A stretch of DNA of 64,000 bases from Rhizobium sp. L43 (lineage in GTDB: Bacteria > Pseudomonadota > Alphaproteobacteria > Rhizobiales > Rhizobiaceae), in NCBI RefSeq assembly GCF_002531725.1, contig NZ_NWSQ01000019.1, positions 93,135 through 157,134 of the forward strand. Reading direction: 5' to 3'. Position 1 is the stretch's first letter, and every line of letters starts with the position of its first letter. The notes beneath the pieces are model-generated. The model did no database searches. It saw only the letters and a list, made by a program, of their open reading frames with translations, and was not told the origin of the DNA. Shown here in pieces: positions 41,570-51,278 of the stretch. The translations under genes were made by a program, and so were the position numbers.

Positions 41570-42712
41570 TTATTGCCGCCCGTCGATGATCGAAGAATTC
41601 ACATCGTTGATGTCGCGCTTGCCGCAGAGCGCCATGGTGATGTCCATCTCCTTGCGGATGATGCCGAGCGCCAGCGACACGCCTTGCTTGCCCATGGCGC
41701 CGAGGCCGTAGAGGAAGGGACGGCCGATATAGGTGCCCTTGGCGCCGAGCGCTACGGCCTTCAGCACGTCCTGGCCGGAGCGGATGCCGCCGTCGAGATG
41801 GACCTCGATGTTGTCGCCGACGGCATCGACGATCTTCGGCAGCATGCTGATCGAGGAGGGGGCGCCATCAAGCTGGCGGCCGCCATGATTGGAGACGATG
41901 ATTGCATCGGCGCCGGTATCGACGGCGGCCTTGGCATCTTCCGGATCGAGTATGCCCTTGATGATCAGCGGGCCGCCCCATTGCTCCTTGATCCAGGCCA
42001 CGTCAGACCAGGAGAGCCGCGGGTCGAATTGCTCGTGCGCGAAGGTGGAGACGGAGGCGACATTGGTGACATTTTTCGCATGGCCGACGATGTTGCCGTA
42101 GTATCGGCGCTTCGTCTGCAGCATGTCGAGGCACCAGAACGGCCGCATCGCCATCTGCCAGATATGTTTCGCGGTTAATTTCGGCGGCGCCGAGAGGCCG
42201 TTGCGCAGGTCCTTGTGGCGCTGGCCGAGGATCTGCAGGTCGGCCGTCAGCACCAGCGCCGAGCATTTCGCGGCCTTGGCGCGACGGATGAGGTCGAGGA
42301 CGAAATCCTTGTCCCTCATCACGTAGAGCTGGAACCAGAACGGCCGCGTCGTCACCGAGGCGACGTCCTCGATCGAGCAGATGCTCATCGTCGACAGCGT
42401 GAAGGGAACGCCGAATTCTTCCGCGGCGCGCGCCGCCAGCATCTCGCCGTCGGCATGCTGCATACCGGTCATGCCGGTCGGCGCGAGCGCCACCGGCATC
42501 GACACTGTCTGGCCGATCATCGTCGTTTCCAGCGTGCGGTTGCTCATGTCGACCAGCACGCGCTGGCGCAGCTTGATCCGGCTGAAATCGCTTTCGTTCG
42601 CCGCATAGGTCGACTCCGTCCAGGAGCCGGAATCCGCATAGTCGAAAAACATCTTCGGAACGCGGCGCCGTGCGAGCATCTTCAGGTCGGCGATGGTGAG
42701 CGGAGTGGCCAT
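41570..42712 (-). CDS. lldD: FMN-dependent L-lactate dehydrogenase / alpha-hydroxy acid oxidase
   Basis: A 380-residue FMN-dependent alpha-hydroxy-acid dehydrogenase. The start reads TIADLKMLARRRVPKMFFDYADSGSW, typical of LldD. The active-site loop SNHGGRQLDGAPSS carries the catalytic His and substrate Arg, and the FMN-binding end reads VHLDGGIRSGQDVLKAVALGA. It most likely oxidises L-lactate to pyruvate and feeds the respiratory chain. Related enzymes oxidise glycolate or mandelate. It stands alone between the ynb-like and guaD genes. Confidence 0.88.
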   Translation of the reverse strand: MATPLTIADLKMLARRRVPKMFFDYADSGSWTESTYAANESDFSRIKLRQRVLVDMSNRTLETTMIGQTVSMPVALAPTGMTGMQHADGEMLAARAAEEFGVPFTLSTMSICSIEDVASVTTRPFWFQLYVMRDKDFVLDLIRRAKAAKCSALVLTADLQILGQRHKDLRNGLSAPPKLTAKHIWQMAMRPFWCLDMLQTKRRYYGNIVGHAKNVTNVASVSTFAHEQFDPRLSWSDVAWIKEQWGGPLIIKGILDPEDAKAAVDTGADAIIVSNHGGRQLDGAPSSISMLPKIVDAVGDNIEVHLDGGIRSGQDVLKAVALGAKGTYIGRPFLYGLGAMGKQGVSLALGIIRKEMDITMALCGKRDINDVNSSIIDGRQ

Positions 42713-42831
42713 GAATGGAACCTTCACATCTGAACGCGTCTATCGGCGTAACATGGAAATCGGAAGGGCGTTATGGGAAACTAGCCGCGTCAGACAGCTT
42801 TCACAGTCCCTCTTTGGGGTCGCCGATATCG

Positions 42832-44139
42832 TCAAAGCCCTGCTTTCAAGGCAATACCGGCCACGTAGGTCTCGGCGATCGCCCGGTCGTCGCCCATCGT
42901 CTGCAACAGGAAGAGTTCCTCGGGCAGTGTCTTCACCACTTCCATCTTCAGCGCCATGGCCGGGGTCGCGGCCGCATCGAGAACGACGAGGTCGGCTTCG
43001 GTGCCGGGTTCCAGCGTGCCGATCCGGTCGGCCAGCGACAGCGCCTCGGCATTGCCGCGGGTCATCAGGTAATAGCTTTCCAGCGGGTTCAGCCGTTCGC
43101 CCAGCAATTGCTGGATCTTGTAGGCCTCGTCCATGGTTCTGAGCATCGAATAGCTGGAGCCGCCGCCGATATCTGTGGCGACACCGATGCAGACCGGCTT
43201 TTGACGCCGCGCCAGCGCCTTCAATGGAAACAGGCCGGAGCCGAGGAAGAGGTTCGAGGTCGGGCAGTGGACGGCGACGGAGCCCGTCTCGCTCATGACA
43301 TCGGCTTCACGCTCGGACAGGTGGATGGCGTGGCCGAAGAGGCTTTTCGGCCCGAGCAGACCGTAGCGGGCGTAGATGTCGGTATAGTCGATCGCGTCGG
43401 GATAGAGCTCGCAGGTGAATTTGATCTCGTCGTGGTTTTCCGAAAGATGCGTCTGAATGTGCAGGTCGGGAAATTCGCGGGCAAGGGCTGCCGTCGCTTC
43501 CATCTGCGCCGGCGTCGAGGTGATGGCGAAGCGCGGGGTGATGGCGACGTGGTTGCGGCCCTTGCCGTGCCAGTCCGCGATCACCTGGCGGGTCTCGTCG
43601 TAACCCATCTCCGGCGTGTCGAGCAGGCCCTGCGGGGCGTTGCGGTCCATCATCACCTTGCCGCCGACCATGCGCATGTTGCGCTTCATCGCTTCGGCGA
43701 AGAAGGCATCGGCCGAGGTCTTGTGCACGGAGCAATAGGCGACCGCCGTCGTCGTGCCGTGGCGGATCAGTTCGTCGTAAAAATGCGTGGCGATCCTTTC
43801 AGCATGGGCGCTTTCGACGAAACGGCATTCCTCCGGAAAGGTATAGGTATTCAGCCATTCGAGCAGGTTGGCGGCATAGGAGGCGATCACCTGCATCTGC
43901 GGAAAATGCAGGTGCATGTCGATGAAGCCGGGCATGATCAGATGCGGGCGATGGTCGATCTCGGCCACATCAGCGGCTGCCTTTGCCTTGACTTCGGTAT
44001 AAGCGCCTGCGGCCGCGATCAGCCCATTCTCGATCAGCAGGCCGCCATCCTCCTCGTAGAGATAGCTCTGGCTGTCGGTCAGGCTCAGCGGCGCGCGGTG
44101 GAAGGACAGCAGGCGGCCGCGCAGGAGTGTCGTCGTCAT
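42832..44139 (-). CDS. guaD: Guanine deaminase
   Basis: A 435-residue amidohydrolase converting guanine to xanthine. Zinc ligands are seen in PGFIDMHLHFPQ, the ITSTPAQMEATAALAREF/QTHLSENHDE region, LFGHAIHLSE and VATDIGGGSSYSMLRTMDEA. The PQ after HLH and the SENHDE stretch are characteristic of GuaD. It overlaps puuD by four bases, giving a guanine-to-HIU transcript once xanthine dehydrogenase supplies urate. Confidence 0.94.
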   Translation of the reverse strand: MTTTLLRGRLLSFHRAPLSLTDSQSYLYEEDGGLLIENGLIAAAGAYTEVKAKAAADVAEIDHRPHLIMPGFIDMHLHFPQMQVIASYAANLLEWLNTYTFPEECRFVESAHAERIATHFYDELIRHGTTTAVAYCSVHKTSADAFFAEAMKRNMRMVGGKVMMDRNAPQGLLDTPEMGYDETRQVIADWHGKGRNHVAITPRFAITSTPAQMEATAALAREFPDLHIQTHLSENHDEIKFTCELYPDAIDYTDIYARYGLLGPKSLFGHAIHLSEREADVMSETGSVAVHCPTSNLFLGSGLFPLKALARRQKPVCIGVATDIGGGSSYSMLRTMDEAYKIQQLLGERLNPLESYYLMTRGNAEALSLADRIGTLEPGTEADLVVLDAAATPAMALKMEVVKTLPEELFLLQTMGDDRAIAETYVAGIALKAGL

Positions 44140-45374
44140 TGTTTCTTGCCTTCGACTGCGCTCTCGAACCAGGCGACGAGCAGCTTGCGCTCATCCGGCG
44201 TGATATCGGTGATGTTGCCGGGCGGCATGGCATGGCTGCGGCCCGCCTGTATATAGATTTCGCGGGCATGGGTGGCAATTTCCGCGTCGTTCTCAAGCAT
44301 AACGCCCTTCGGCGCCCGCACGATGCCTTCATAGACGGGCTCGGCCGCATGGCACATGGAACAGCGCGTCGAGACCAGCTGTTTGACGGCAGGGAAATGC
44401 GGATCGCCGGCGAATTGCTGGAAGGCGGGGGCGACCGCTGCCGCATCCGTTTCGCCGGTCAGCAGTTTCGGCACGGTCGACAGCCACATGATCAGGATGA
44501 AGAGGATGACGGTGACGATCCAGGTCCAGGTCGGCCGTCCTTTTCTGGCATGCGTGGTGTTGAACCAGTGGCGGATGGTGACGCCCATCAGGAAGACCAG
44601 GGCGGCGATCACCCAGTTGAAGGTCGTGCCGAAGGCCAGCGGATAATGGTTCGACAGCATGAAGAAAATGACGGGCAGCGTCAGGTAGTTGTTGTGCAGC
44701 GAACGCTGCTTGGCGACCTGCCCGTATTTGGGATCGGGAACCCGCCCGGCGATGAGATCGGCAACGACGATCTTCTGGTTCGGGATGATGATCATGAAGA
44801 CGTTGGCCGACATGATCGTCGCGGTGAAGGCGCCGAGATGCAGGAAGGCGGCGCGGCCGGTGAAAAGCTGCGTATAACCCCAGGCCATGAAGACGAGCAC
44901 GACATAGAGCACCGCCATCAGCCCCCAGGTGTTGCGCCCAAGCGGGGATTTGCAGAGCAGATCGTAGACGATCCAGCCGAAAACGAGCGATGCCAGCGAG
45001 ATGAGGATCGCCACCGGCGGGCTGATATCGAGCACATGCCGGTCGATGAGGAAGAGGTCGGCGCCGCCGTAATAGACGATGCAGAGCATCAGAAAGCCTG
45101 AGATCCAGGTGAAATAGCTCTCGTATTTGAACCAGGTCAGGTGCTCCGGCATTTGCGCGGGCGCCACCAGATATTTCTGGATATGATAGAAGCCGCCGCC
45201 ATGGACCTGCCATTCCTCGCCATAGGCGCCGGGCGGCAGATGCGGGCGTTTGACCAGTCCGAGATCGAGCGCGATGAAATAGAAGGACGATCCGATCCAG
45301 GCGATCGCGGTGACGACATGGAACCAGCGCGCCGCGAAGGCGAGCCATTCCCATGCTATGGCATATTCATACAT
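44136..45374 (-). CDS. puuD: Urate hydroxylase PuuD (membrane urate oxidase with cytochrome c domain)
   Basis: A 412-residue integral membrane urate oxidase that passes electrons through a C-terminal cytochrome c domain. The N-terminal 320 residues have about eight to nine helices (WFHVVTAIAWIGSSFYFIALDLGL, then FKYESYFTWISGFLMLCIVYYGG). The heme motif is CSMCH, with a probable Met ligand in SHAMPPGN. It makes 5-hydroxyisourate for UraH. The ATG follows AGGGGAA. A membrane PuuD replaces the soluble peroxide-forming uricase. Confidence 0.93.
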   Translation of the reverse strand: MYEYAIAWEWLAFAARWFHVVTAIAWIGSSFYFIALDLGLVKRPHLPPGAYGEEWQVHGGGFYHIQKYLVAPAQMPEHLTWFKYESYFTWISGFLMLCIVYYGGADLFLIDRHVLDISPPVAILISLASLVFGWIVYDLLCKSPLGRNTWGLMAVLYVVLVFMAWGYTQLFTGRAAFLHLGAFTATIMSANVFMIIIPNQKIVVADLIAGRVPDPKYGQVAKQRSLHNNYLTLPVIFFMLSNHYPLAFGTTFNWVIAALVFLMGVTIRHWFNTTHARKGRPTWTWIVTVILFILIMWLSTVPKLLTGETDAAAVAPAFQQFAGDPHFPAVKQLVSTRCSMCHAAEPVYEGIVRAPKGVMLENDAEIATHAREIYIQAGRSHAMPPGNITDITPDERKLLVAWFESAVEGKKQ

Positions 45375-45500
45375 CGAGTTCCCCTATCTTCCTCCGACTC
45401 GTGACATTGCGGAAATTTTGGCGGGGAGGGAAGAGGAGATTGAAAGACTGCACATGCGCAATGATTTCCGCAACGGTGGCGAGGCCGAAGGAGCAATGGA

Positions 45501-46187
45501 ATGATTACCGCGCTCTATAGCGATCAGCTCATCGCCGAAAACGCGCCGATGGACCGGCGGCTTGCCGCGCTCATTCTGTCGCGCGGGAACCGCATCGGCT
45601 ATATCGCTTCTGGCCCGGAGCCGCAGCGGGAGTTTTTCAACGAGAAACAGCAGTATTATCTCCGCTACGGGCTTTCCCTCGATCTCTTCTTCGATCTCGA
45701 CGCGCTTTCCGGTGACGAGGAGATCGGCCGGCTGCTTTCCTGTAACGCCATTCATCTCACCGGCGGCCACACCGGCGATTTTCTGAGACGGCTGCGCCGA
45801 AGCGGCATGCTGGAGAAGCTGCGCACATGGGCGCGCAATGACGGTATTCTCGTCGGAACCAGTGCCGGGGCGATCTTGATGACGCCGACGATCGCCGCAG
45901 ACGCGCTCTTTTCCGGCGGTTCGCCCGATGCGGTTCGGGATGGCGCGGCTCTCGATCTGGTGCCCTTCGAGTTCTTTCCGCATCTGAACGACGATCCCGG
46001 CTATCTCACCGCGCTGCTGCGCTACAGCGAGACGACGGCAAATTCCATTCTCGCGTGCCGGGACGGCGAGGGTCTCATCCTCGGCAACGGGCTCGTCGAA
46101 ATCTTTGGCGCTCCGCTGATGATTTCCGCCGGTTTTGCCGAAGCTGCCGATCGCGGCCGGATCGCCGATCTGCTGCGCCGTGCCTAA
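45501..46187 (+). CDS. Peptidase E-like (family S51) protein
   Basis: A 228-residue class I glutamine-amidotransferase-fold protein of peptidase family S51. The nucleophile elbow is Ser121 in GILVGTSAGAILM; other features are RIGYIASGPEPQREFF and IHLTGGHTGDFL. It could be an alpha-aspartyl dipeptidase, but related proteins have other peptidase roles. The ATG at 45501 follows AAGGAG with seven bases between. It is divergent from puuD. Confidence 0.83.
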   Translation: MITALYSDQLIAENAPMDRRLAALILSRGNRIGYIASGPEPQREFFNEKQQYYLRYGLSLDLFFDLDALSGDEEIGRLLSCNAIHLTGGHTGDFLRRLRRSGMLEKLRTWARNDGILVGTSAGAILMTPTIAADALFSGGSPDAVRDGAALDLVPFEFFPHLNDDPGYLTALLRYSETTANSILACRDGEGLILGNGLVEIFGAPLMISAGFAEAADRGRIADLLRRA

Positions 46188-46350
46188 AAGCTGCCGAGAA
46201 GACTGTGCATTATCCCCGCCTTATACTCGGCCTGCTAATATAGCGGACCTTGAAACGACGACGACTCGATTACAGTTATGTTTGAGGCCGCCGGAATAAA
46301 TAAGAAACGTTAGATCATCGGCGGCGCATTCATCAACGGAGAAGATGCCC

Positions 46351-46683
46351 ATGCGCAGCATTCTGACGTGTGTGATGATTGCGTATGCGTCGCTGGCGAC
46401 GGCTCACGACGCACCCTCGGGGTGGAGTTATGACCCCTATTGTTGCAACGGCGACAGTCATAATGGCGATTGCCAAATGATCCCTTCGAAAAGCGTGGCG
46501 GTGACGCCGGGCGGATATCGTGTAACCTTGCTGCCGGGCGACCACCGGCTGGTCACGCATGCTCACGTCTTCCTGCTGCCGATGACGAAGGCGATGCAAT
46601 CCGGCGACAACGACTATCATCTCTGCCTGTTCCCAAACGAAGATACGCCGCGCTGTTTCTATGCGCCGGAAATGGGATATTGA
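46351..46683 (+). CDS. Small secreted cysteine-containing protein of unknown function
   Basis: A 110-residue protein with a signal peptide (MRSILTCVMIAYASLATA) and a mature part with cysteines in YDPYCCNGDSHNGDCQ, HLCLFPN and PRCFYAPE, suggesting two disulfides in the periplasm. GGAGA fits the ATG at 46351 better than one at 46345. It resembles small rhizobial exported proteins, but no function is known to me. Confidence 0.7.
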   Translation: MRSILTCVMIAYASLATAHDAPSGWSYDPYCCNGDSHNGDCQMIPSKSVAVTPGGYRVTLLPGDHRLVTHAHVFLLPMTKAMQSGDNDYHLCLFPNEDTPRCFYAPEMGY

Positions 46684-46699
46684 AGTTCGGCCACAGCAT

Positions 46700-46725
46700 C
46701 GGACCCGGCTCTTGAGCCGGGTCCG
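46700..46725. terminator. Strong hairpin after the small secreted gene
   Basis: A perfect twelve-pair stem, CGGACCCGGCTC-tt-GAGCCGGGTCCG, starts 17 bases after the stop codon. There is no T run, so termination is likely but not of the classic form. An imperfect hairpin (GCAAAAGCG/CGCTTTGC) at about 46799-46820 may serve the convergent LysR gene. Confidence 0.6.
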
Positions 46726-46857
46726 GTCATGACGGGAAGCATTTCCGTCTTTCTTCGAATCACGAAAATGCTCTCTCTTTGTTTTCCGCGCAATTCCCGG
46801 CAAAAGCGTTTCACGCTTTGCCTGGCAAAACCGCTTCACCCCTTTCCAGGAATTGCT

Positions 46858-47754
46858 CTAGTTTCCAGCGATCTTCATCTCGTCGAGGATCCAGTTGCGG
46901 AAGGCCTTGATCTTCGGCACGTTGCGGCGATTTTCCGGATAGACGAGCCAGTAGGCCTTGCCGTCGCTGCGCGTCAGTTCGAAGGGCTGATAGAGCCGGC
47001 CAAGGGCGATCTCGGCCGCATAGAAGGCTGGATGGAGGATGGCGACGCCATGGCCGGCGATGGCCGCATCGGCTTCCACAGCCTGAGAGCCGAGCTGGTT
47101 GCGCGGGCGGCGATCGAGATCCGTCTCGGTGACGCCGGCTGCCTCGAACCATTGTTTCCACCAGATGTCGCCGGCGTCGAAGAGATCGAAGTTCAGGAGA
47201 TCGCGCGGCTCCTTGATGCCGCCTGCGGATTCCGCCAGCTTCGGGCTCAGCATCGGGGTGAACTCCAGGCCCATCAGCCGGTGCAGCACCAGCCCCGGCC
47301 AGTTGCCGTCGCCCCAGCGGATGCCGACATCGATCTGCTCGCGGGTAAAATCGATGATGTCGGAGCTCGCCTGAAAGCGCACCGCGATCGCCGGATGCTT
47401 CAAGTGGAAAGAGCCGAGGCGCGGCGCCAGCCATTTCGAGGCGAAGGTATGGGTCGAACTGATGGCGAGCGTGCCTTCGACGCTGTCGCGCGCCGTCGCC
47501 ATCGCGTCGTGCAGCATGGCAAAGGCTTCGGTCACCTTCGGCGCCAGCCGCTCGCCGGTCTCCGTCAGCGCGATCTGGCGGGGACGGCGCAGGAAGAGCG
47601 GCTCGCCGACATTCTCCTCCAGCAGCTTGATCTGGTAGCTGACGGCCGTCTGCGTCATGCCGAGTTCATCGCCCGCCTTGGTGAAACTTCCGAGCCGTGC
47701 AGCGGCCTCGAAGACGCGCAGCGCATTCAGCGGGAATTGTTTGGAGAGTTTCAT
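46858..47754 (-). CDS. LysR-family transcriptional regulator, GcvA-like
   Basis: A 298-residue LysR regulator of the GcvA branch. The helix-turn-helix reads LNALRVFEAAARLGSFTKAGDELGMTQTAVSYQIKLLEENVG, and the effector domain contains FDVGIRWGDGNW-like sequence (IDVGIRWGDGNWPGL). It is divergent from a 63-residue protein and lies near xdhC, so it may control either. Its ligand is unknown. Confidence 0.9.
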   Translation of the reverse strand: MKLSKQFPLNALRVFEAAARLGSFTKAGDELGMTQTAVSYQIKLLEENVGEPLFLRRPRQIALTETGERLAPKVTEAFAMLHDAMATARDSVEGTLAISSTHTFASKWLAPRLGSFHLKHPAIAVRFQASSDIIDFTREQIDVGIRWGDGNWPGLVLHRLMGLEFTPMLSPKLAESAGGIKEPRDLLNFDLFDAGDIWWKQWFEAAGVTETDLDRRPRNQLGSQAVEADAAIAGHGVAILHPAFYAAEIALGRLYQPFELTRSDGKAYWLVYPENRRNVPKIKAFRNWILDEMKIAGN

Positions 47755-47855
47755 GGATAAGTTCTCTTGATGCAGGCAGACGGTCGTTCGATTGGAATTG
47801 CAGCATTTTTACCGTCAAACTGCAACTCATACCATCAAACCATCGAGGTGATGTC

Positions 47856-48047
47856 ATGGATTGCTATGTTGTCGAACAGAGCCCGCCGCAGCCGACCATC
47901 GGAATTTTCCGGCGCATCGGCGGCCGGCTGGCGCGGAGCTGGCGCATGCCCAGCCTCGATCTCGACACGGTGCCGGATCGCGTCAAGCGCGATCTCGGTT
48001 TCCTCGACGGGCGCGATCCCTATTACGAGGACGAGCGCATGCGGTAG
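47856..48047 (+). CDS. Small conserved hypothetical protein
   Basis: A 63-residue basic protein not recognised with certainty; it loosely recalls DUF1127-like proteins (IFRRIGGRLARSWRMPSLD, then VKRDLGFLDGRDP). The ATG has GAGGTG six bases upstream. The gene is divergent from the LysR regulator, and its last 25 bases overlap the 3' end of xdhC on the other strand. Confidence 0.6.
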   Translation: MDCYVVEQSPPQPTIGIFRRIGGRLARSWRMPSLDLDTVPDRVKRDLGFLDGRDPYYEDERMR

Positions 48048-48838
48048 GCAGCGAGCGCCGTCAGGATCTCGGCGGCAGTCATGGCGGCGATCACCTCAGG
48101 GCGCTTGTCCCTGACTTCAGAGCCGCCGATCGGCAGCGTCAGCCGCTCCAACCAGCCGCGCTCTCCGCTACCCTCGCGGGAAAGCCAGCTTGCGAAAGTG
48201 GCGCGTTTGGTCGCCGAGCCGATCATGCCGGTATAGGCGAGGTCGGTCCGCTCCAGCGCCTCGCGGGCAATGAGGAAGTCCAGCGCATGGTCGTGTGTCA
48301 GGATGATCACCGCGCCGCCGGCCGCAATATCCTTCACCAGTGCTTCCGGCATCGGCACGAGCCGCGTCTTGGTTTCATCCGGCAGATTGGCGAGTTCTTC
48401 CTGCCGCGTCTCGACGACCGTCACCGACAGCGGCAGCGGCGCCAAGGCCGCGGCCAGCGCCCGGCCGACATGACCGGCGCCGAAGAGATAGACCTGCGGC
48501 AGACACTCGATCTCACTGGTTCGCCTGGCTTCGATTTCTTCGGCGACCGCCTGTGTCATCCGGCGAAACCGCAATTGCGTGCGCCCGCCGCAGCACTGGC
48601 CGATGTCGGGGCCGAGTGGGATATCCATCTCCGCCATTCCGCCGGTTCCCGCCAGCATCTCCCGCGCATTGCCGATCGCCATGAACTCGAACTGGCCGCC
48701 GCCGATCGTGCCCCATAAGGCGGTTGGCGATACCAGCATGAAGGTGCCGGCCTCACGCGGGGTGGAGCCTTGCGTGCCGGTGATGTCGATGAGGATGCTG
48801 TCCGGGTGGGCGGCGATGAAGCTGGAGAGGTCGGTCAT
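48023..48838 (-). CDS. xdhC: Xanthine dehydrogenase accessory protein XdhC
   Basis: A 271-residue XdhC, the chaperone that loads sulfurated molybdenum cofactor into xanthine dehydrogenase. Visible are the N-terminal ILIDITGTQGSTPREAGTFM and WGTIGGGQFEFMA, the CCGG motif (IGQCCGGRTQL) and a Rossmann-like C-terminal half (VYLFGAGHVGRALAAAL; AYTGMIGSATKRATF). I chose the ATG at 48838. The gene lies 62 bases after xdhB on the same strand. Confidence 0.93.
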   Translation of the reverse strand: MTDLSSFIAAHPDSILIDITGTQGSTPREAGTFMLVSPTALWGTIGGGQFEFMAIGNAREMLAGTGGMAEMDIPLGPDIGQCCGGRTQLRFRRMTQAVAEEIEARRTSEIECLPQVYLFGAGHVGRALAAALAPLPLSVTVVETRQEELANLPDETKTRLVPMPEALVKDIAAGGAVIILTHDHALDFLIAREALERTDLAYTGMIGSATKRATFASWLSREGSGERGWLERLTLPIGGSEVRDKRPEVIAAMTAAEILTALAAYRMRSSS

Positions 48839-48900
48839 GGCTGGAGGGCCGATGGGTTCGCCGCCGAGGCCAACAAACGAGCCGGACGCGTTTCCATCTG

Positions 48901-51240
48901 CTACACCCGCTTCATCCGCTCGACCGCCATCAGCACCCGTTCCGGCGTCGCCGGCGCGTCCAGCCTCGGGCAGACCTTGTAGTCGGCGACACTTGCCACC
49001 GCCATCGACAGGGCCTCCAGCACTGAGATCGCCAGCATGAAGGGTGGTTCGCCGACGGCCTTGGAGCGGCCGATGGTGGCCTCGGTGTTCTCCGACCACT
49101 CGGCGAGGCGCACGTTGAAGATTTTCGGGCGGTCGGAGGCGAGCGGAATCTTGTAGGTCGAGGGCGCATGGGTGCGCAGCCGGCCCTTGGCATCCCACCA
49201 GAGCTCTTCGGTCGTCAGCCAGCCCATGCCCTGCACGAAGGCGCCCTCGACCTGGCCGAGGTCGATCGCCGGGTTCAGCGAGCGGCCGACATCGTGGAGG
49301 ATGTCGGTGCGGTCGATCAGATATTGGCCGGTCAGCGTGTCGATCGACACTTCGGTGCAGGCGGCGCCGTAGGCGAAATAGTAGAAGGGCGTGCCGCGGC
49401 CGGCCTTGCGGTCCCAGTGGATCTTCGGCGTCTTGTAGAAGCCGGCGGCGGAAAGCTGGACGCGGGCGAAATAGGCCTGCTTGATGAAATCGGGGAAGGG
49501 GATCTCGATTTCGCCGACACGCACCCGGTTCGGCAGGAAGACGACGTCGGCGGGGCCAACGTCCCATTTTTCGGCGGCGAAGGCCACCAGCCGTTCCTTG
49601 ATCTGGCGGGCGGCGTCGAAGGCTGCCATGCCGTTCAGGTCGGAACCGGAGGAAGCGGCGGTGGCCGAGGTGTTCGGCACCTTGGCCGTCGTCGTCGCGG
49701 TGATCTTCACCCGGTCGATATCGACCTGGAAGCTGTCGGCCAGCACCTGCGCCACCTTGGTGTAGAGGCCCTGGCCCATTTCGGTGCCGCCATGGTTCAG
49801 GTGGATCGAGCCGTCCTGGTAGATGTGGACGAGGGCGCCGGCCTGGTTGAAGGCGGTCATCGTGAAGGAGATGCCGAATTTGACCGGCGTCAGCGCGATG
49901 CCCTTTCTGATATAGCGGCTGTCGCGGTTGAAGGCGATGATGGCGTTGCGCCGCGCCCGGTATTCGGCGGTTTCCTCGAGCTCCTCGACGACACGGGCGA
50001 TGATATTGTCCTCGACCTCTTGGTGGTAAGGCGTGAGCGTGCGCCCGGAGCCCGGCTGGCCGTAGAAATTCAGCTTGCGGATATCGAGCGGATCCTTGCC
50101 GAGGGCATAGGCGATCTCCTCGATGAATCGCTCGGCGCCGAGCATGCCCTGCGGGCCGCCGAAACCGCGGAAGGCGGTGTTGGAAACGGTGTGGGTTTTC
50201 AGTGGCTTTGAGACCAGGTGCACATGCGGGTAGAAATAGCTGGAATCGGCATGGAAGAGGGCTCTGTCGGTTACTGGTCCCGACAGGTCGGAGGAGAAGC
50301 CGCAGCGCGCCGCATAGGTAGCGTCGACCGCGTGGATGCGGCCATCGGCATCGAAGCCCACCTCGTAATCGACGAGGAAATCGTGGCGCTTGCCGGTGGC
50401 GCTCATGTCCTCGTCGCGGTCCGGGCGGAATTTGATGGCGCGGCCGAGCTTCTTGGCGGCGATGGCGGCGAGGGCTGCGAACTGGTTGCCCTGCGTCTCC
50501 TTGCCGCCGAAGCCGCCGCCCATGCGGCGGACATTGACGGTCACGGCATTGGAAGGGATATCGAGCACGTGGCCGACGATATGCTGGATCTCGCTCGGAT
50601 GCTGCGTCGAGGACCAGACGGTCACCTCGTCGTCCTCGCCGGGGATCGCCACGGCGATATGACCTTCGAGGTAGAAATGCTCCTGGCCGCCGATGCGCAT
50701 CTGACCTTTCAGACGCATGGCGGCATTCGCCATTTCCGTTTCCGGCTCGCCGCGCCTGAGCGTCATCGGGGTGATGACCAGCGGGCCGCCGTTTGCCAGC
50801 GCCCCGTCGATATCGCTCCAGTGCGGCAGATCCCGATAGTCGATCTTTGCCAGCCGCGCGGCGCGGCGGGCGGCGTCGCGTGTTTCGGCGATGACGGTAA
50901 AGACCGGCTGGCCGTGGAACTGAACCAAAGTTTCGGCGAGCAGCGGCTCGTCGTGGCTGCCGTTGGAGCTGACGTCGTTGACGCCGGGTACGTCCTTGCC
51001 GGTGAAGACCCAGACGACGCCGGGATAGGCGGCAACCTCGGACAGGTCGATGCTGAGGATCTCGGCGTGCGCCCGGTCGGAAAGGCCGAGGGCGCCGTGC
51101 AGGAGACCGGCGGGTTCGGGGATGTCGTCGATGTAGTCGGCGGTTCCGGTGACGTGTTTGTGTGCGGAGTCATGCCGCTGCGAGCCGTGCATCGGGCCCA
51201 CGATGATGGCCTTGCGGTCTTCGAAGGTGGACTTGTCCAT
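48901..51240 (-). CDS. xdhB: Xanthine dehydrogenase molybdopterin-binding subunit
   Basis: A 779-residue large subunit holding the molybdenum cofactor and oxidising hypoxanthine and xanthine to urate. Features are DSAHKHVTGTADYIDD at the N-terminus, the cofactor segments GGGFGGKETQG and AFRGFGGPQGMLGAE, and the EMGQGLYTKVAQV motif; the glutamate in GQVEGAFVQGMGWLTTEEL is probably catalytic. GAGG precedes the ATG by nine bases. It is separated from xdhA by a 214-base repeat-containing gap. Confidence 0.95.
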   Translation of the reverse strand: MDKSTFEDRKAIIVGPMHGSQRHDSAHKHVTGTADYIDDIPEPAGLLHGALGLSDRAHAEILSIDLSEVAAYPGVVWVFTGKDVPGVNDVSSNGSHDEPLLAETLVQFHGQPVFTVIAETRDAARRAARLAKIDYRDLPHWSDIDGALANGGPLVITPMTLRRGEPETEMANAAMRLKGQMRIGGQEHFYLEGHIAVAIPGEDDEVTVWSSTQHPSEIQHIVGHVLDIPSNAVTVNVRRMGGGFGGKETQGNQFAALAAIAAKKLGRAIKFRPDRDEDMSATGKRHDFLVDYEVGFDADGRIHAVDATYAARCGFSSDLSGPVTDRALFHADSSYFYPHVHLVSKPLKTHTVSNTAFRGFGGPQGMLGAERFIEEIAYALGKDPLDIRKLNFYGQPGSGRTLTPYHQEVEDNIIARVVEELEETAEYRARRNAIIAFNRDSRYIRKGIALTPVKFGISFTMTAFNQAGALVHIYQDGSIHLNHGGTEMGQGLYTKVAQVLADSFQVDIDRVKITATTTAKVPNTSATAASSGSDLNGMAAFDAARQIKERLVAFAAEKWDVGPADVVFLPNRVRVGEIEIPFPDFIKQAYFARVQLSAAGFYKTPKIHWDRKAGRGTPFYYFAYGAACTEVSIDTLTGQYLIDRTDILHDVGRSLNPAIDLGQVEGAFVQGMGWLTTEELWWDAKGRLRTHAPSTYKIPLASDRPKIFNVRLAEWSENTEATIGRSKAVGEPPFMLAISVLEALSMAVASVADYKVCPRLDAPATPERVLMAVERMKRV

Positions 51241-51278
51241 TAGCGGTATCCTCTATGGCCGGCACCGTGTTGACGGCG

